64,000 bases of DNA from contig CAVWWX010000002.1 of the NCBI GenBank assembly GCA_963758845.1, positions 1,116,001 to 1,180,000 of the forward strand, given 5' to 3'. Below are positions 6,490 through 13,064 of this stretch, piece after piece. The position numbers and the translations under genes were made by a program. The stretch comes from JBDTSW01 sp963758845. GTDB lineage: Bacteria; Actinomycetota; Thermoleophilia; Solirubrobacterales; 70-9. The notes under the pieces are model-generated. The model was not told where the DNA came from and searched no databases. It saw only the letters and a list, made by a program, of their open reading frames with translations. Every line of letters begins with the position of its first letter. Position 1 is the stretch's first letter.

Positions 6490-7776
6490 TCAACTCCCTC
6501 CTCCGGCGAGGAAGTTCGAGTATCCGTCCTGCCATAGCTGCTGTCCCTGAGACGTGAGCGTCCCGTACTGCAGCGAGTCGGGCCCGAGATCATCGTCCGT
6601 CAGAACGCTGTTCTCCAGGTGCTCGGGCACGACTCCCTTCTGCACCAGGGTGCCCGGGTCGATCTCGTTCAGCGGGGGCTGATACCCGTTGAAGTCGACG
6701 AAGTTCTCATAGGCGACGCCGTTGTCGAGAAGGTAGTTGAGGAAGAGATGCGAGAGCACCGGCTTCTTCGTGGTCGAGCAAATCGCGAAGCAGTCATTCT
6801 GGACCGGCACCTTGCCGTGGGGTGCCCTCCAGAAGCCGAGGGCGCTCGCTGGCGTTCCCTTCGGGAGGTAGTAGATGTAGCCCGCGATCATGTCCCCCGA
6901 CCATGCCTGGTGGAGCCAACTCGACCCCTCCGGGACCGTCTGGTACTGGAGGTCGTCCACCTTGACGTTGCAGATGTCGTAGAGCTCCTGGAGATCGGAC
7001 ACTGCCTGGTCCACGAGCTCGGGATCCTCGGTGTTGATGTCCGTGATCCCCTTGCGCAGGAGCGCCATGCCGATCGTCTCCCGGTTCTCGGAGAGGAGCC
7101 CCACCTTGCCCTTGTACGCCTCGGACTCCCAGAAGATGTCCCACGGCTGGTCCATGCCGGCGATGTCCTCCGTGATCTCGTCCGTCCGCCATGCGATGCC
7201 GGTGGCGTAGCAGGTGTAGGGAACGGTGTAGCGCGACTCGCCGTCGTAGAACGGGTCGACGAGCTGCGGCCAGATGTTCTTCTGGAGGTTCGGGATGTAG
7301 TCGAGGTTGAGCGGCTTGATCAGCTCGCCGGCAACGCCGATATCGAGCGTGTCCGGCGTGATCTCCATCACGTCGGGCGTGACCCCTCCGGAGGCAAGCC
7401 GCTGGAGTCCGGAGTTGATGTTGTCGAACGGCGTGACCTGGACTTCGACGCCGTACTTGTCCCCGAACTCCGTGAGGAGCTTCTTGTAGAAGTAGGCGGG
7501 ATAGTTGAAGACGGTAAACGTGCCGCCTGTCTCCGGCTCGAGCCCCGACTCGATGGGATCCTCCCAACGCGGCAGGGTCACGCGCTTGTCGGGCCTCGCG
7601 ATCGGCAGGCCTCCCGGCCCGGCGAGTTCGTCGCCGGTGCCGGTGCTGTCCGTCGTGTTGCCGCAGGCGGCGAGCAGGCCGCCAGCACCGTAGAAGGCCC
7701 CGGCGGCACCTGCGCTTCGTAGCAGGAAACCACGCCTGCTCAGGGAGTACGGCCGTTCCTGCGGGCGATGCGTCAT
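6490..7776 (-). CDS. potD: Tat-exported lipoprotein, polyamine-type substrate-binding protein
   Basis: 428 residues. The N-terminus carries a twin-arginine signal (SRRGFLLR, arginines 14-15) followed by a hydrophobic stretch and a lipobox LAAC with Cys38, so the protein should be exported folded and lipid-anchored. The mature part is a PotD/PotF-like periplasmic-binding fold (for example FTVFNYPAYFYKKLLTEFGDKYGVEVQVTPFDN and later SWLHQAWSGDMIAGYIYYLP). Its ATG overlaps the TGA of the TetR gene (ATGA). It presumably captures a polyamine or similar ligand for the PotBC permeases; the exact ligand cannot be read from sequence. Confidence 0.9.
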   Translation of the reverse strand: MTHRPQERPYSLSRRGFLLRSAGAAGAFYGAGGLLAACGNTTDSTGTGDELAGPGGLPIARPDKRVTLPRWEDPIESGLEPETGGTFTVFNYPAYFYKKLLTEFGDKYGVEVQVTPFDNINSGLQRLASGGVTPDVMEITPDTLDIGVAGELIKPLNLDYIPNLQKNIWPQLVDPFYDGESRYTVPYTCYATGIAWRTDEITEDIAGMDQPWDIFWESEAYKGKVGLLSENRETIGMALLRKGITDINTEDPELVDQAVSDLQELYDICNVKVDDLQYQTVPEGSSWLHQAWSGDMIAGYIYYLPKGTPASALGFWRAPHGKVPVQNDCFAICSTTKKPVLSHLFLNYLLDNGVAYENFVDFNGYQPPLNEIDPGTLVQKGVVPEHLENSVLTDDDLGPDSLQYGTLTSQGQQLWQDGYSNFLAGGGS

Positions 7777-8471
7777 TCGAGTCCTTTCGTGAGTTCGGTA
7801 TCCGCGAGACGGGGGACGGCCTCACGGACGGCGTACTTAGTTCCCCCCGATCCATCCCCCGCCGCGGTCTCGTAGGCCGCCGCCCCCAACTCACAGTCGA
7901 GGAGCGATTCGGCCATCTCGAGCGCACAGCGAAGCATTCGCTTGCGAGGTACATCGGGGTCATGCAGCGTGGCCTGGACGGCGAGCCCGTCGAGTAGCGA
8001 GCCGAGCAGCAGAGCCACCTCGTCGGCATCGGCGTCACCGAACTCACCGGCCCCCTGCCCGGCACGGATCACGGCCGCGATCTCCTCGCGGAAGCGGTTG
8101 TCCAGTCGCTGACGAGCTTGTCGCGACGCGGGATCACGAAGAGCGCGGACCCAAAGCTCGATCCACAGCGTCCAGTCGTACTCCTCGGCTGAAGCCTCGA
8201 TCATGAACCGCAACTGGTCCCGCGGGCGCTCCAACAGGTGAATGCGCTCGCGCATCTCGACGTAGAAGCGCTCCTCGCCGACCGTCAGCGCCTCGGCGAG
8301 CAACTCGTCCTTCGAATGAAACCAATAGAGCACCGCCGGTGGGCTGGTGCCCGCTCGTTCGGCGACGTCCGCGATCCGCGTCGACGCAAGGCCGCGTTCG
8401 ACGATCACGTCTGCTGCGGCCCTGAGCAGCTGCGGTCTACGGATATGGTCGATATGCCGACCCGGGCTCAC
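7773..8471 (-). CDS. TetR-family transcriptional regulator of the transport operon
   Basis: 232 residues from the GTG at 8471, which follows a GAGGAG ribosome-binding site by six bases. An open frame extends 67 codons further upstream but is rich in Arg/Ala/Gly and lacks family similarity. The N-terminal helix-turn-helix is typical: LLRAAADVIVERGLASTRIADVAERAGTSPPAVLYWFHSKDELL. The C-terminal ligand domain has no recognisable substrate signature. It is the first gene of the pot operon and overlaps potD by four bases, suggesting autoregulation of the whole unit through sites upstream of 8471. Confidence 0.88.
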   Translation of the reverse strand: MSPGRHIDHIRRPQLLRAAADVIVERGLASTRIADVAERAGTSPPAVLYWFHSKDELLAEALTVGEERFYVEMRERIHLLERPRDQLRFMIEASAEEYDWTLWIELWVRALRDPASRQARQRLDNRFREEIAAVIRAGQGAGEFGDADADEVALLLGSLLDGLAVQATLHDPDVPRKRMLRCALEMAESLLDCELGAAAYETAAGDGSGGTKYAVREAVPRLADTELTKGLE

Positions 8472-8489
8472 ACCGGTCTCTCCTCGCCC

Positions 8490-8508
8490 GAACGCTGAAT
8501 CGCCGTTC
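8490..8508 (-). promoter_or_regulatory. Candidate TetR operator
   Basis: GAACG and CGTTC are inverted 5-bp arms separated by nine bases. They lie just downstream of a TAGTTT -10-like box (minus strand, about 8515-8510) and upstream of the ribosome-binding site of the TetR gene. This is a fitting place for autorepression, but the arms are short. Confidence 0.35.
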
Positions 8509-8680
8509 AAACTATCACCCGCTCGGGCTGAGATGCGAGCAAGCCGGACGCCACCCCCAGCTCGCGGGCAAGCACGAGGGCGCGCGCTCGATCGAGCGCT
8601 TGGCAGCGCCGGATCACCCGACGCCTCTAACCCGCCACCGTCAGCGACAGCGTCTGGGCCGCCGATGGCCATTCATGTCT

Positions 8681-8694
8681 CTTTGCATGGAAAG
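8681..8694 (+). repeat. Hairpin repeat C
   Basis: CTTTGCATGGAAAG with perfect CTTT/AAAG arms, 27 bases upstream of the ATG of the SRPBCC pseudogene. The same element precedes SnoaL genes, so it is not gene-specific. Confidence 0.75.
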
Positions 8695-8721
8695 CGGTCA
8701 TTTCCGGATAGCATCGCCGCG

Positions 8722-9198
8722 ATGCCGCACGTGCACGTTGTCGATCAGACCAGCGTGTCACCCGAGCGGGTGCTGGATGCGGCACGTGACTTCTCCGAGC
8801 GTCGCGCCACGATGTGGCCCGACGTCCATATAGAGCATCTAGAGGTCCACGAGCAGGGCCCGACGTTCGCGCAGGTAACCGAGGGCAACCCGTGGCCCAT
8901 TGGATATGTCTGGGAGCGGCTGCGCTACGACTGGTCCGAGCCTGGCGCGCTACGCGGGACTGTCACTGACTCAAACATCTTCAAACCAGGGAGCACCTGG
9001 GAGCTGAGAGCAGAGGCTTCAGACGGTGGCAGCCGGGTGGAGATGGAGACGCGGTTCGACACCTGCGGGGCTTCAAGGGAAACATCCTTTGGCCATTCTT
9101 CGCCCGCGCGGGCTGGCCGAACGGACCGTTGCCGATCACCTGCGCCAGCTTCCTGCGTCGACGCTCGACGCGGCGAGTCAGAAAGCCTACCGCCAGCT
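8722..9198 (+). pseudogene. SRPBCC (START-like) domain protein, frameshifted
   Basis: From the ATG at 8722 the frame reads a normal SRPBCC/polyketide-cyclase-like protein for about 113 residues (MPHVHVVDQTSVSPERVLDAA ... RVEMETRFDT). Near 9060 the family sequence (GFKGNILWPFFARAGWPNGPL) continues in another frame, and near 9130 (DHLRQLPAST) in a third. Two single-base indels therefore break the gene. The start is preceded by a C hairpin and a TAGCAT box seven bases upstream. Either a decaying gene or local sequence errors; the surrounding debris of repeat blocks favours decay. Confidence 0.6.
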
Positions 9199-9202
9199 AG
9201 CG

Positions 9203-9231
9203 GCGGGCGGTAGCGACGAACGAATCGGGCC
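9203..9231 (+). repeat. Intergenic element B, partial copy 6
   Basis: GCGGGCGGTAGCGACGAACGAATCGGGCC matches the 3' half of element B. The following bases (GGGCATCTGCATGCCGCTGCG.CGCACGACTCGGGCG) match those after copy 1, so the repeated unit is longer than B itself. A C-like stretch follows at 9284-9299. Confidence 0.6.
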
Positions 9232-9385
9232 GGGCATCTGCATGCCGCTGCGCCGCACGACTCGGGCGTGCTCGAGGCTTGCGCTCTGCTTGGAAAGCCA
9301 GCCAACTGCGTCCGTCACCGCGGAGACTTTGCACGACTGCGCTAGCCGCGCGAGTACCGCTGCGGGTTTCGCGCGAAGCGCTGAC

Positions 9386-9428
9386 CCATCCAAGCCGCCG
9401 GGCTGTCGGACGGCGCTCAGGACGAAGC
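9386..9428 (+). repeat. Orphan SnoaL tail block plus degenerate hairpin A
   Basis: AAGCCGCCGGGCTGTCGGA is the DNA that encodes the EAAGLSE tail of SnoaL genes. It is followed by CGGCGCTCAGGACGAAGCG, a decayed A hairpin. No SnoaL domain precedes it in any frame. Confidence 0.55.
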
Positions 9429-9521
9429 GACCCCACCGGCCTACCCGATGTGAGGTTCAACCTCCGATCGGGTATTGGTCGTCTCGGAACCGAGCCGGCG
9501 AAGCCCGGGAGAGGAGTCCCT

Positions 9522-9973
9522 ATGAGTAGCCGTAACGCCGTGTTCATCGCAAGCCTCGCGGTCGTGCTGGCAGTGGCGGGGGTGGCCACCGCGAAGAAGG
9601 GGGGCCGGCCGCTCGCGACCGCGATGAGGCCGGACCGGCCGAGGAGGGCACCCGGGCCCGGCGATGCCGGCGCAAGCGGCCAAGTGGCTATCGACCTAGC
9701 GGCTAACCAGGGCCACGGGCGATTCATCGGCCGAGCAACAGGCAGATCGACAGGATGATGACTGCCGAGCGTGCGACACCGAGGACGGCGAACGAGATCG
9801 TCGTACCGTTGTTCGAGGGCACCTTCGGTGGCACGGACTCGCTTAGCGACTGCGCGCAGGTCGCGCGCAGCTTGGTCAAGGACATCCGCAAGCACCCATC
9901 CGACTACTACGTGAACGTCCACAGCACACCGGGATTCGAGGCTGGGGCGATTCGCGGCCAGCTGAGCAAGTAG
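9522..9973 (+). pseudogene. CHRD-domain secreted protein, frame disrupted
   Basis: A good ribosome-binding site (GAGGAG at 9511-9516) and ATG at 9522 open a signal peptide (NAVFIASLAVVLAVAGVATA) followed by the start of a CHRD domain. That frame stops at 9758. The CHRD C-terminus (IVVPLFEGTFGGTDSLSDCAQV ... DYYVNVHSTPGFEAGAIRGQLSK) reads in a second frame up to 9973. The middle part, about 9640-9790, fits the family poorly in any frame. An intact protein would be exported and about 150 residues long. Called a pseudogene, though indel errors are possible. Confidence 0.6.
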
Positions 9974-10028
9974 CCGAGCGGGCAACTGGGGCGCCTTTGG
10001 AGCCGGTAGCGGCTCGCTCGGAGATTGC

Positions 10029-10046
10029 CGCTTAGGACGAGAAGCG
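10029..10046 (+). repeat. Hairpin repeat A
   Basis: CGCTT-AGGACGAG-AAGCG, downstream of the CHRD remnant and 34 bases upstream of the small membrane gene at 10081. Confidence 0.8.
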
Positions 10047-10080
10047 ACCACGCGACTCAACCCCTTGGGTCATCCGGTCG

Positions 10081-10254
10081 ATGGGGGCCACGATGCTGCG
10101 CGATGCAATGATCGTGGTCGTAGTCGTCGGTCTCATCCTGGGGGCCGTTCTCATGGCTTACGGCGCGACCAAAGCCAGCGAAGAGCTGACCCGGGAAGCG
10201 GAGAGGCAGCGCAGGAAGCAGCACGGAGATAGCGACAACGGGCGGGCCGAGTAG
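10081..10254 (+). CDS. 57-residue single-span membrane protein
   Basis: A short frame from ATG (10081) to TAG (10252-10254). It encodes an N-terminal hydrophobic span (AMIVVVVVGLILGAVLMAYGA, roughly residues 9-29) followed by a charged helix (TKASEELTREAERQRRKQHG). I know no family. It is bracketed by A hairpins at 10029-10046 and 10256-10282, and its stop codon lies two bases before the second, the same arrangement as in SnoaL genes. This supports a real gene carried as a repeat-flanked unit. No strong ribosome-binding site is visible; an in-frame ATG at 10093 is an alternative. Confidence 0.5.
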   Translation: MGATMLRDAMIVVVVVGLILGAVLMAYGATKASEELTREAERQRRKQHGDSDNGRAE

Positions 10255-10255
10255 C

Positions 10256-10282
10256 CGCTTAGGACGAATGGGTCGAGAAGCG
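10256..10282 (+). repeat. Hairpin repeat A with enlarged loop
   Basis: CGCTT (10256-10260) and AAGCG (10278-10282) are kept, but the loop carries about nine extra bases (AGGACGAATGGGTCGAG). Confidence 0.65.
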
Positions 10283-10283
10283 C

Positions 10284-10604
10284 ATGGAGGGGCTGCTGGC
10301 GTCCGACGACCATGGGCCGCTCTTCGTATCCGGTTGCGTGCGCAATCAGGGAGCGTTCTACGACCGCTTCGACGCCGTCGTCCTACTCAGCGCTACGGCC
10401 GAGACCATCCTCGGTCGAATCGCCACCCGGACCACGAGCGAATACGGCAAGGATCCCCACGAGCGCGCATTGATCCTCGAGCAACTGGAAACGGTCGAGC
10501 CCTTGTTGCGACAAGGGTCCACACACGAGCTGAACGCAGGCAGGCCGCTGGCTGAGGTTGTCGCGGATCTGATCGAGATCGCCGACAAGACGGCGCCGAA
10601 CTAG
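10284..10604 (+). CDS. Truncated P-loop kinase-like protein (C-terminal half)
   Basis: 106 residues matching the C-terminal half of a small AAA/shikimate-kinase-like nucleoside-phosphate-binding family: LFVSGCVRNQGAFYDRFDAVVLLSATAETILGRIATRTTSEYGK, then an LEQLETVEPLLRQGSTHELNAGRPLAEVVADL helix region. The Walker A half (GxxGxGKS) is absent. The frame begins one base after an A hairpin, so the gene appears cut at the repeat. It is unlikely to bind ATP on its own. It ends with a TAG that forms part of the next A hairpin. Confidence 0.55.
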   Translation: MEGLLASDDHGPLFVSGCVRNQGAFYDRFDAVVLLSATAETILGRIATRTTSEYGKDPHERALILEQLETVEPLLRQGSTHELNAGRPLAEVVADLIEIADKTAPN

Positions 10605-10629
10605 TCGCTTTGGACGAAAAAGCGATTAG
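10601..10629 (+). repeat. Hairpin repeat A (stop-codon anchored)
   Basis: CTAGTCGCTTT pairs with AAAGCGATTAG: 11 bp including one G-T, loop GGACGAA. The stop codon TAG (10602-10604) is inside the 5' arm. Confidence 0.85.
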
Positions 10630-10631
10630 GT

Positions 10632-10649
10632 CGCTTTGCATGGAAAGCG
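10632..10649 (+). repeat. Hairpin repeat C, perfect copy
   Basis: CGCTTT-GCATGG-AAAGCG, two bases after the A hairpin and 19 bases upstream of the GATACT box. Confidence 0.85.
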
Positions 10650-10668
10650 GCCATCTCAGGCATCGCGG

Positions 10669-10683
10669 GATACTGCAGGGGCG
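10669..10683 (+). promoter_or_regulatory. Near-leaderless promoter (GATACT-N9-ATG)
   Basis: GATACT at 10669-10674 and nine bases to the ATG at 10684. Confidence 0.6.
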
Positions 10684-11088
10684 ATGTCGCAGGAGAACGT
10701 GGAGCTCATCCACCGGGCTGTCGATGCGTACAACCGCCGTGACCCCGACGGGCTGTTGACGGACTGGGCGCCCGACGCCGTACTGGACTGGTCCAACGCT
10801 CTCATATTCGAAGCAGGCGTCTATCGGGGGCACGAGCAGATCCGGGCGTTCATGGAGGAGTTCTCCGCGGTGTGGGAGGAGGTTCGGATCGAGATCGTCG
10901 ATGGCCCAGTGGAGGTCGAGGACGGCCTGTTCATCACAGAGAACGTCGCCTACCTGCGAGGACGCGACGGGATCGAAGTTCAGGCTCGAGCCGCGTGGCT
11001 GATCGCAATTGAGGACGGCAAGCAAACCTCACTCACCCTCTATCAGACGAAACAGGAAGCCCTCGAAGCCGCTGGACTCTCGGAGTAG
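10684..11088 (+). CDS. SnoaL/NTF2-like protein
   Basis: 134 residues. Head MSQENVELIHRAVDAYNRRD, turn VYRGHEQIRAFM near residue 48, tail EALEAAGLSE. It is the textbook copy of the local family and the only intact SnoaL gene in the 9-12 kb patch. Its stop is followed by GCG and a second, truncated head (ATGTCGCAGGAGAACGTC at 11092) that runs into unrelated sequence, showing a tail-head junction whose second gene has been lost. Confidence 0.87.
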   Translation: MSQENVELIHRAVDAYNRRDPDGLLTDWAPDAVLDWSNALIFEAGVYRGHEQIRAFMEEFSAVWEEVRIEIVDGPVEVEDGLFITENVAYLRGRDGIEVQARAAWLIAIEDGKQTSLTLYQTKQEALEAAGLSE

Positions 11089-11091
11089 GCG

Positions 11092-11115
11092 ATGTCGCAG
11101 GAGAACGTCGGTTGT
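11092..11115 (+). pseudogene. Orphan SnoaL head
   Basis: ATGTCGCAGGAGAACGT matches the MSQENV start of the SnoaL paralogues, three bases after a complete SnoaL stop. Homology ends within seven codons. Confidence 0.6.
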
Positions 11116-11186
11116 GAGGAGGTTCATCGACCGTCGCGGGCCAGGTTCGGATTAGCCCCCGAGGCCGCGGGGAAAGGTCCAGGGGT

Positions 11187-11207
11187 GCGGGCGAGTCCTT
11201 CGCCCGC
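11187..11207 (+). terminator. GC hairpin upstream of the H1-like gene
   Basis: GCGGGCGA/TCGCCCGC, a perfect 8-bp stem with loop GTCCT and no T-tract. It could terminate readthrough from the SnoaL unit or structure the leader of the next gene. Confidence 0.4.
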
Positions 11208-11232
11208 GTAGGCAACCGAAAGGATCGACCCC

Positions 11233-11493
11233 ATGGCACAGACGAAGGCCGACCGCCAGGCGGCGGCGAAGAAGGGCGCCGCCACGCGGCAGCGCAACAA
11301 GGTCAAGGCTCAGTCGCAATCGAGGGGCAAGAAGGCGGCTTCGACGCGGCAGGGCCGCGCGGCTGCCGGCCAGGCCAAGCGCGCGGCCGGCTCGGCTGTC
11401 GGCGGCGTGAAGAAGGCGGCGAAGTCGGCCGGCGGTGCGGCGAAGTCGGCCGGCAAGTCGGCTGCCAGCCGCGCGGGGGCCCGCAAGAAGTAA
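11233..11493 (+). CDS. Histone H1-like basic Lys/Ala-rich protein
   Basis: 86 residues, very rich in Lys, Ala, Ser, Arg and Gly (for example GVKKAAKSAGGAAKSAGKSAASR), with no hydrophobic core or cysteine. The composition resembles the H1-like tails of actinobacterial nucleoid proteins, so DNA or RNA binding is likely. A weak AGGA ribosome-binding site lies 8 bases upstream. Low-complexity composition prevents a firm family call. Confidence 0.65.
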   Translation: MAQTKADRQAAAKKGAATRQRNKVKAQSQSRGKKAASTRQGRAAAGQAKRAAGSAVGGVKKAAKSAGGAAKSAGKSAASRAGARKK

Positions 11494-11562
11494 CCGCAGA
11501 CCCACTGAGCGGCGGATGGGCGGTCCGCGTCAGTCGGGCAACGTCCGCGTCACGCTGCCCGG

Positions 11563-11608
11563 ACTCGCTCGACTATCCGTGCGTCGTAGCGAGAGACGGA
11601 ATCGGGCC
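11563..11608 (+). repeat. Intergenic element B, copy 4
   Basis: ACTCGCTCGACTATCCGTGCG...AGCGAGAGACGGAATCGGGCC. CTCGCT/AGCGAG are intact. The second pair is TCCGT/ACGGA, a compensatory change relative to the TTCGT/ACGAA expected from the consensus. It lies in a convergent gap. Confidence 0.8.
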
Positions 11609-11657
11609 CCCGCTATCCGAGTGCTCGCCGGCGCGTGAGCAGCGGGCTCAACTCGCG

Positions 11658-12356
11658 CTAGACGTTCCGCGAGGCGGCCAGGCCGACCAGGCGCCCCCTC
11701 GGCACCGCCGCAGGGGCGGTGATCACGCAGGTGTGGTCCTCCTGCGTCCACGTAACGATCGTGCGCTCGCCCACCCGTGCGACGTCGTAGGTGTTGCCAC
11801 TGCGCGTGACCTCGCGGCCGGGCGGGTTGCCGCCGAGGGCGTCTCCGGACACCACGGCATAGCCGAGCCGCGCCCCCTCGGGATTGCGATAGAACACGGT
11901 CGTGACGGGGCGGCCGGAGAGCGTGTCATCGCGCCGCCCGACGGCCCTCCAGCCAAACCCCTTCCGCCAGTCCGGGAACTCGAGGTTGCCGACCGTGGCA
12001 TCGAGCACGGGCGGCTCGCCACCGAGCGCCGCCGGAGCGGCCGCGGTCGGGGCGAGTCCCGCGGCCGCGTAGACCTCGTCGAGCGACGGTTCCGCCTCCT
12101 CGCTCCCGGTACCGAGGGCAATCACGACGGCCGCAAGCGCCGCCGCAGCCGTCCCCGCCGCGGCCAGACCCCAGCGGTGCCGGCGCCAAAACGGCGCGCG
12201 CGTCTGTGCCATCGCACGCTCACGCTCGCGCTCGATCGCCTCGCGCAACGACTGCGGTGCGTGAACATCGGCTGATGCAGCCGAGATCAGCGCCTCCCCC
12301 TCGCGTGCTAGCGCGAGTTCCTCTTCGGTCAGCGGCTTGTCGTTCTCGCCGGGCAT
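11658..12356 (-). CDS. Putative membrane anti-sigma factor
   Basis: 232 residues. A charged N-terminal cytoplasmic part (about 1-57, rich in Glu/Arg) precedes one membrane span (WGLAAAGTAAAALAAVVIALGTG, about 62-84) and a roughly 145-residue outer domain with a conserved-looking DWRKGFGWRAVGRRDDTLSGR motif. It starts four bases after the ECF sigma gene, the usual anti-sigma position. The zinc-binding HxxxCxxC motif of ZAS anti-sigma factors is not present, so the role rests on position and topology. Confidence 0.6.
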   Translation of the reverse strand: MPGENDKPLTEEELALAREGEALISAASADVHAPQSLREAIERERERAMAQTRAPFWRRHRWGLAAAGTAAAALAAVVIALGTGSEEAEPSLDEVYAAAGLAPTAAAPAALGGEPPVLDATVGNLEFPDWRKGFGWRAVGRRDDTLSGRPVTTVFYRNPEGARLGYAVVSGDALGGNPPGREVTRSGNTYDVARVGERTIVTWTQEDHTCVITAPAAVPRGRLVGLAASRNV

Positions 12357-12360
12357 CGGT

Positions 12361-12885
12361 TCAGCCTCTACTCGTTTCGACGCTACCCGGGGACGATTTC
12401 ATCCCGCGGGCGACCTGCGCCCGCGCCCGGAACAGCCTCGAGGTGATGGTCGCCTCCTTGGTATCAAGGAGCTCCGCCGCCTCCGCGTAGCTGAGGCCGG
12501 CCATGTCGACGGCGACGATGGCGTCGCGGAACGGCTCCGAGAGGCCGGCGATCACCGCAAGCACCTCCCGCGCTTCGGCGGCTTGCTCGGGCCTGCTGGC
12601 CGGGCTCGGGTCGACCGGCTCGTACCTGTCGTCCAGCGCCTCCGGCGCGATCCGCCGAGCCGCCGCACGGCGCGAGCTGATGAAGGTGTTTCGCAGGACC
12701 TGTAGGAGGTAGCCGAGGTCATCGTCGTTGCGGATCCGGCGGGGCTTGGCGAGCACGCGGGCGAACGTCTCTTGCACGAGGTCCTCCGCTTCGGTACGCG
12801 AGCCGGACAGCGCCCACGCAGCGCGGAACAGGCGATCGATGTGATCGCCCAGGGTGCCGGGATCGAGGATCCGGTCGGGGGCCAT
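12361..12885 (-). CDS. ECF-family RNA polymerase sigma factor
   Basis: 174 residues from the ATG at 12885. Region 2 is visible (LFRAAWALSGSRTEAEDLVQETFARVLAKPRR) and region 4 has a clear helix-turn-helix (SEPFRDAIVAVDMAGLSYAEAAELLDTKEATITSRLFRARAQVA). An in-frame extension of 31 codons upstream lacks similarity. It is coupled to a membrane protein gene four bases downstream, which probably holds it inactive until an envelope signal arrives. Confidence 0.85.
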   Translation of the reverse strand: MAPDRILDPGTLGDHIDRLFRAAWALSGSRTEAEDLVQETFARVLAKPRRIRNDDDLGYLLQVLRNTFISSRRAAARRIAPEALDDRYEPVDPSPASRPEQAAEAREVLAVIAGLSEPFRDAIVAVDMAGLSYAEAAELLDTKEATITSRLFRARAQVARGMKSSPGSVETSRG

Positions 12886-13017
12886 CACGGCGCCCGAGCG
12901 TACCGCCGCGAGCGGGGTCCCGGATCGCTGAAGGCCATCCAGTCGTTGGAGTGGGTGGATGGCGGGTTGACGGACCAATGGGATGAGGCGGTTGATCTCG
13001 CGTGTATTGGGAGCAGG

Positions 13018-13048
13018 GCGGGCCCCGGCTCCGAGAGCCGGGGCCCGC
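13018..13048 (-). terminator. Perfect 14-bp GC hairpin
   Basis: GCGGGCCCCGGCTC and GAGCCGGGGCCCGC flank a three-base loop. It lies 17 bases beyond the stop of the minus-strand RTX-like gene, so it most likely terminates that transcript, although no T-tract follows. Confidence 0.7.
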
Positions 13049-13064
13049 GAGACTTCCGGCCGAC

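Noticed and set aside
10601..10649. Classical integron attC site
   Set aside because: The hairpins lack the GTTRRRY core and R''/L'' architecture, and no integron integrase is in the window. Only the general idea of hairpin-bounded units is kept as a hypothesis.
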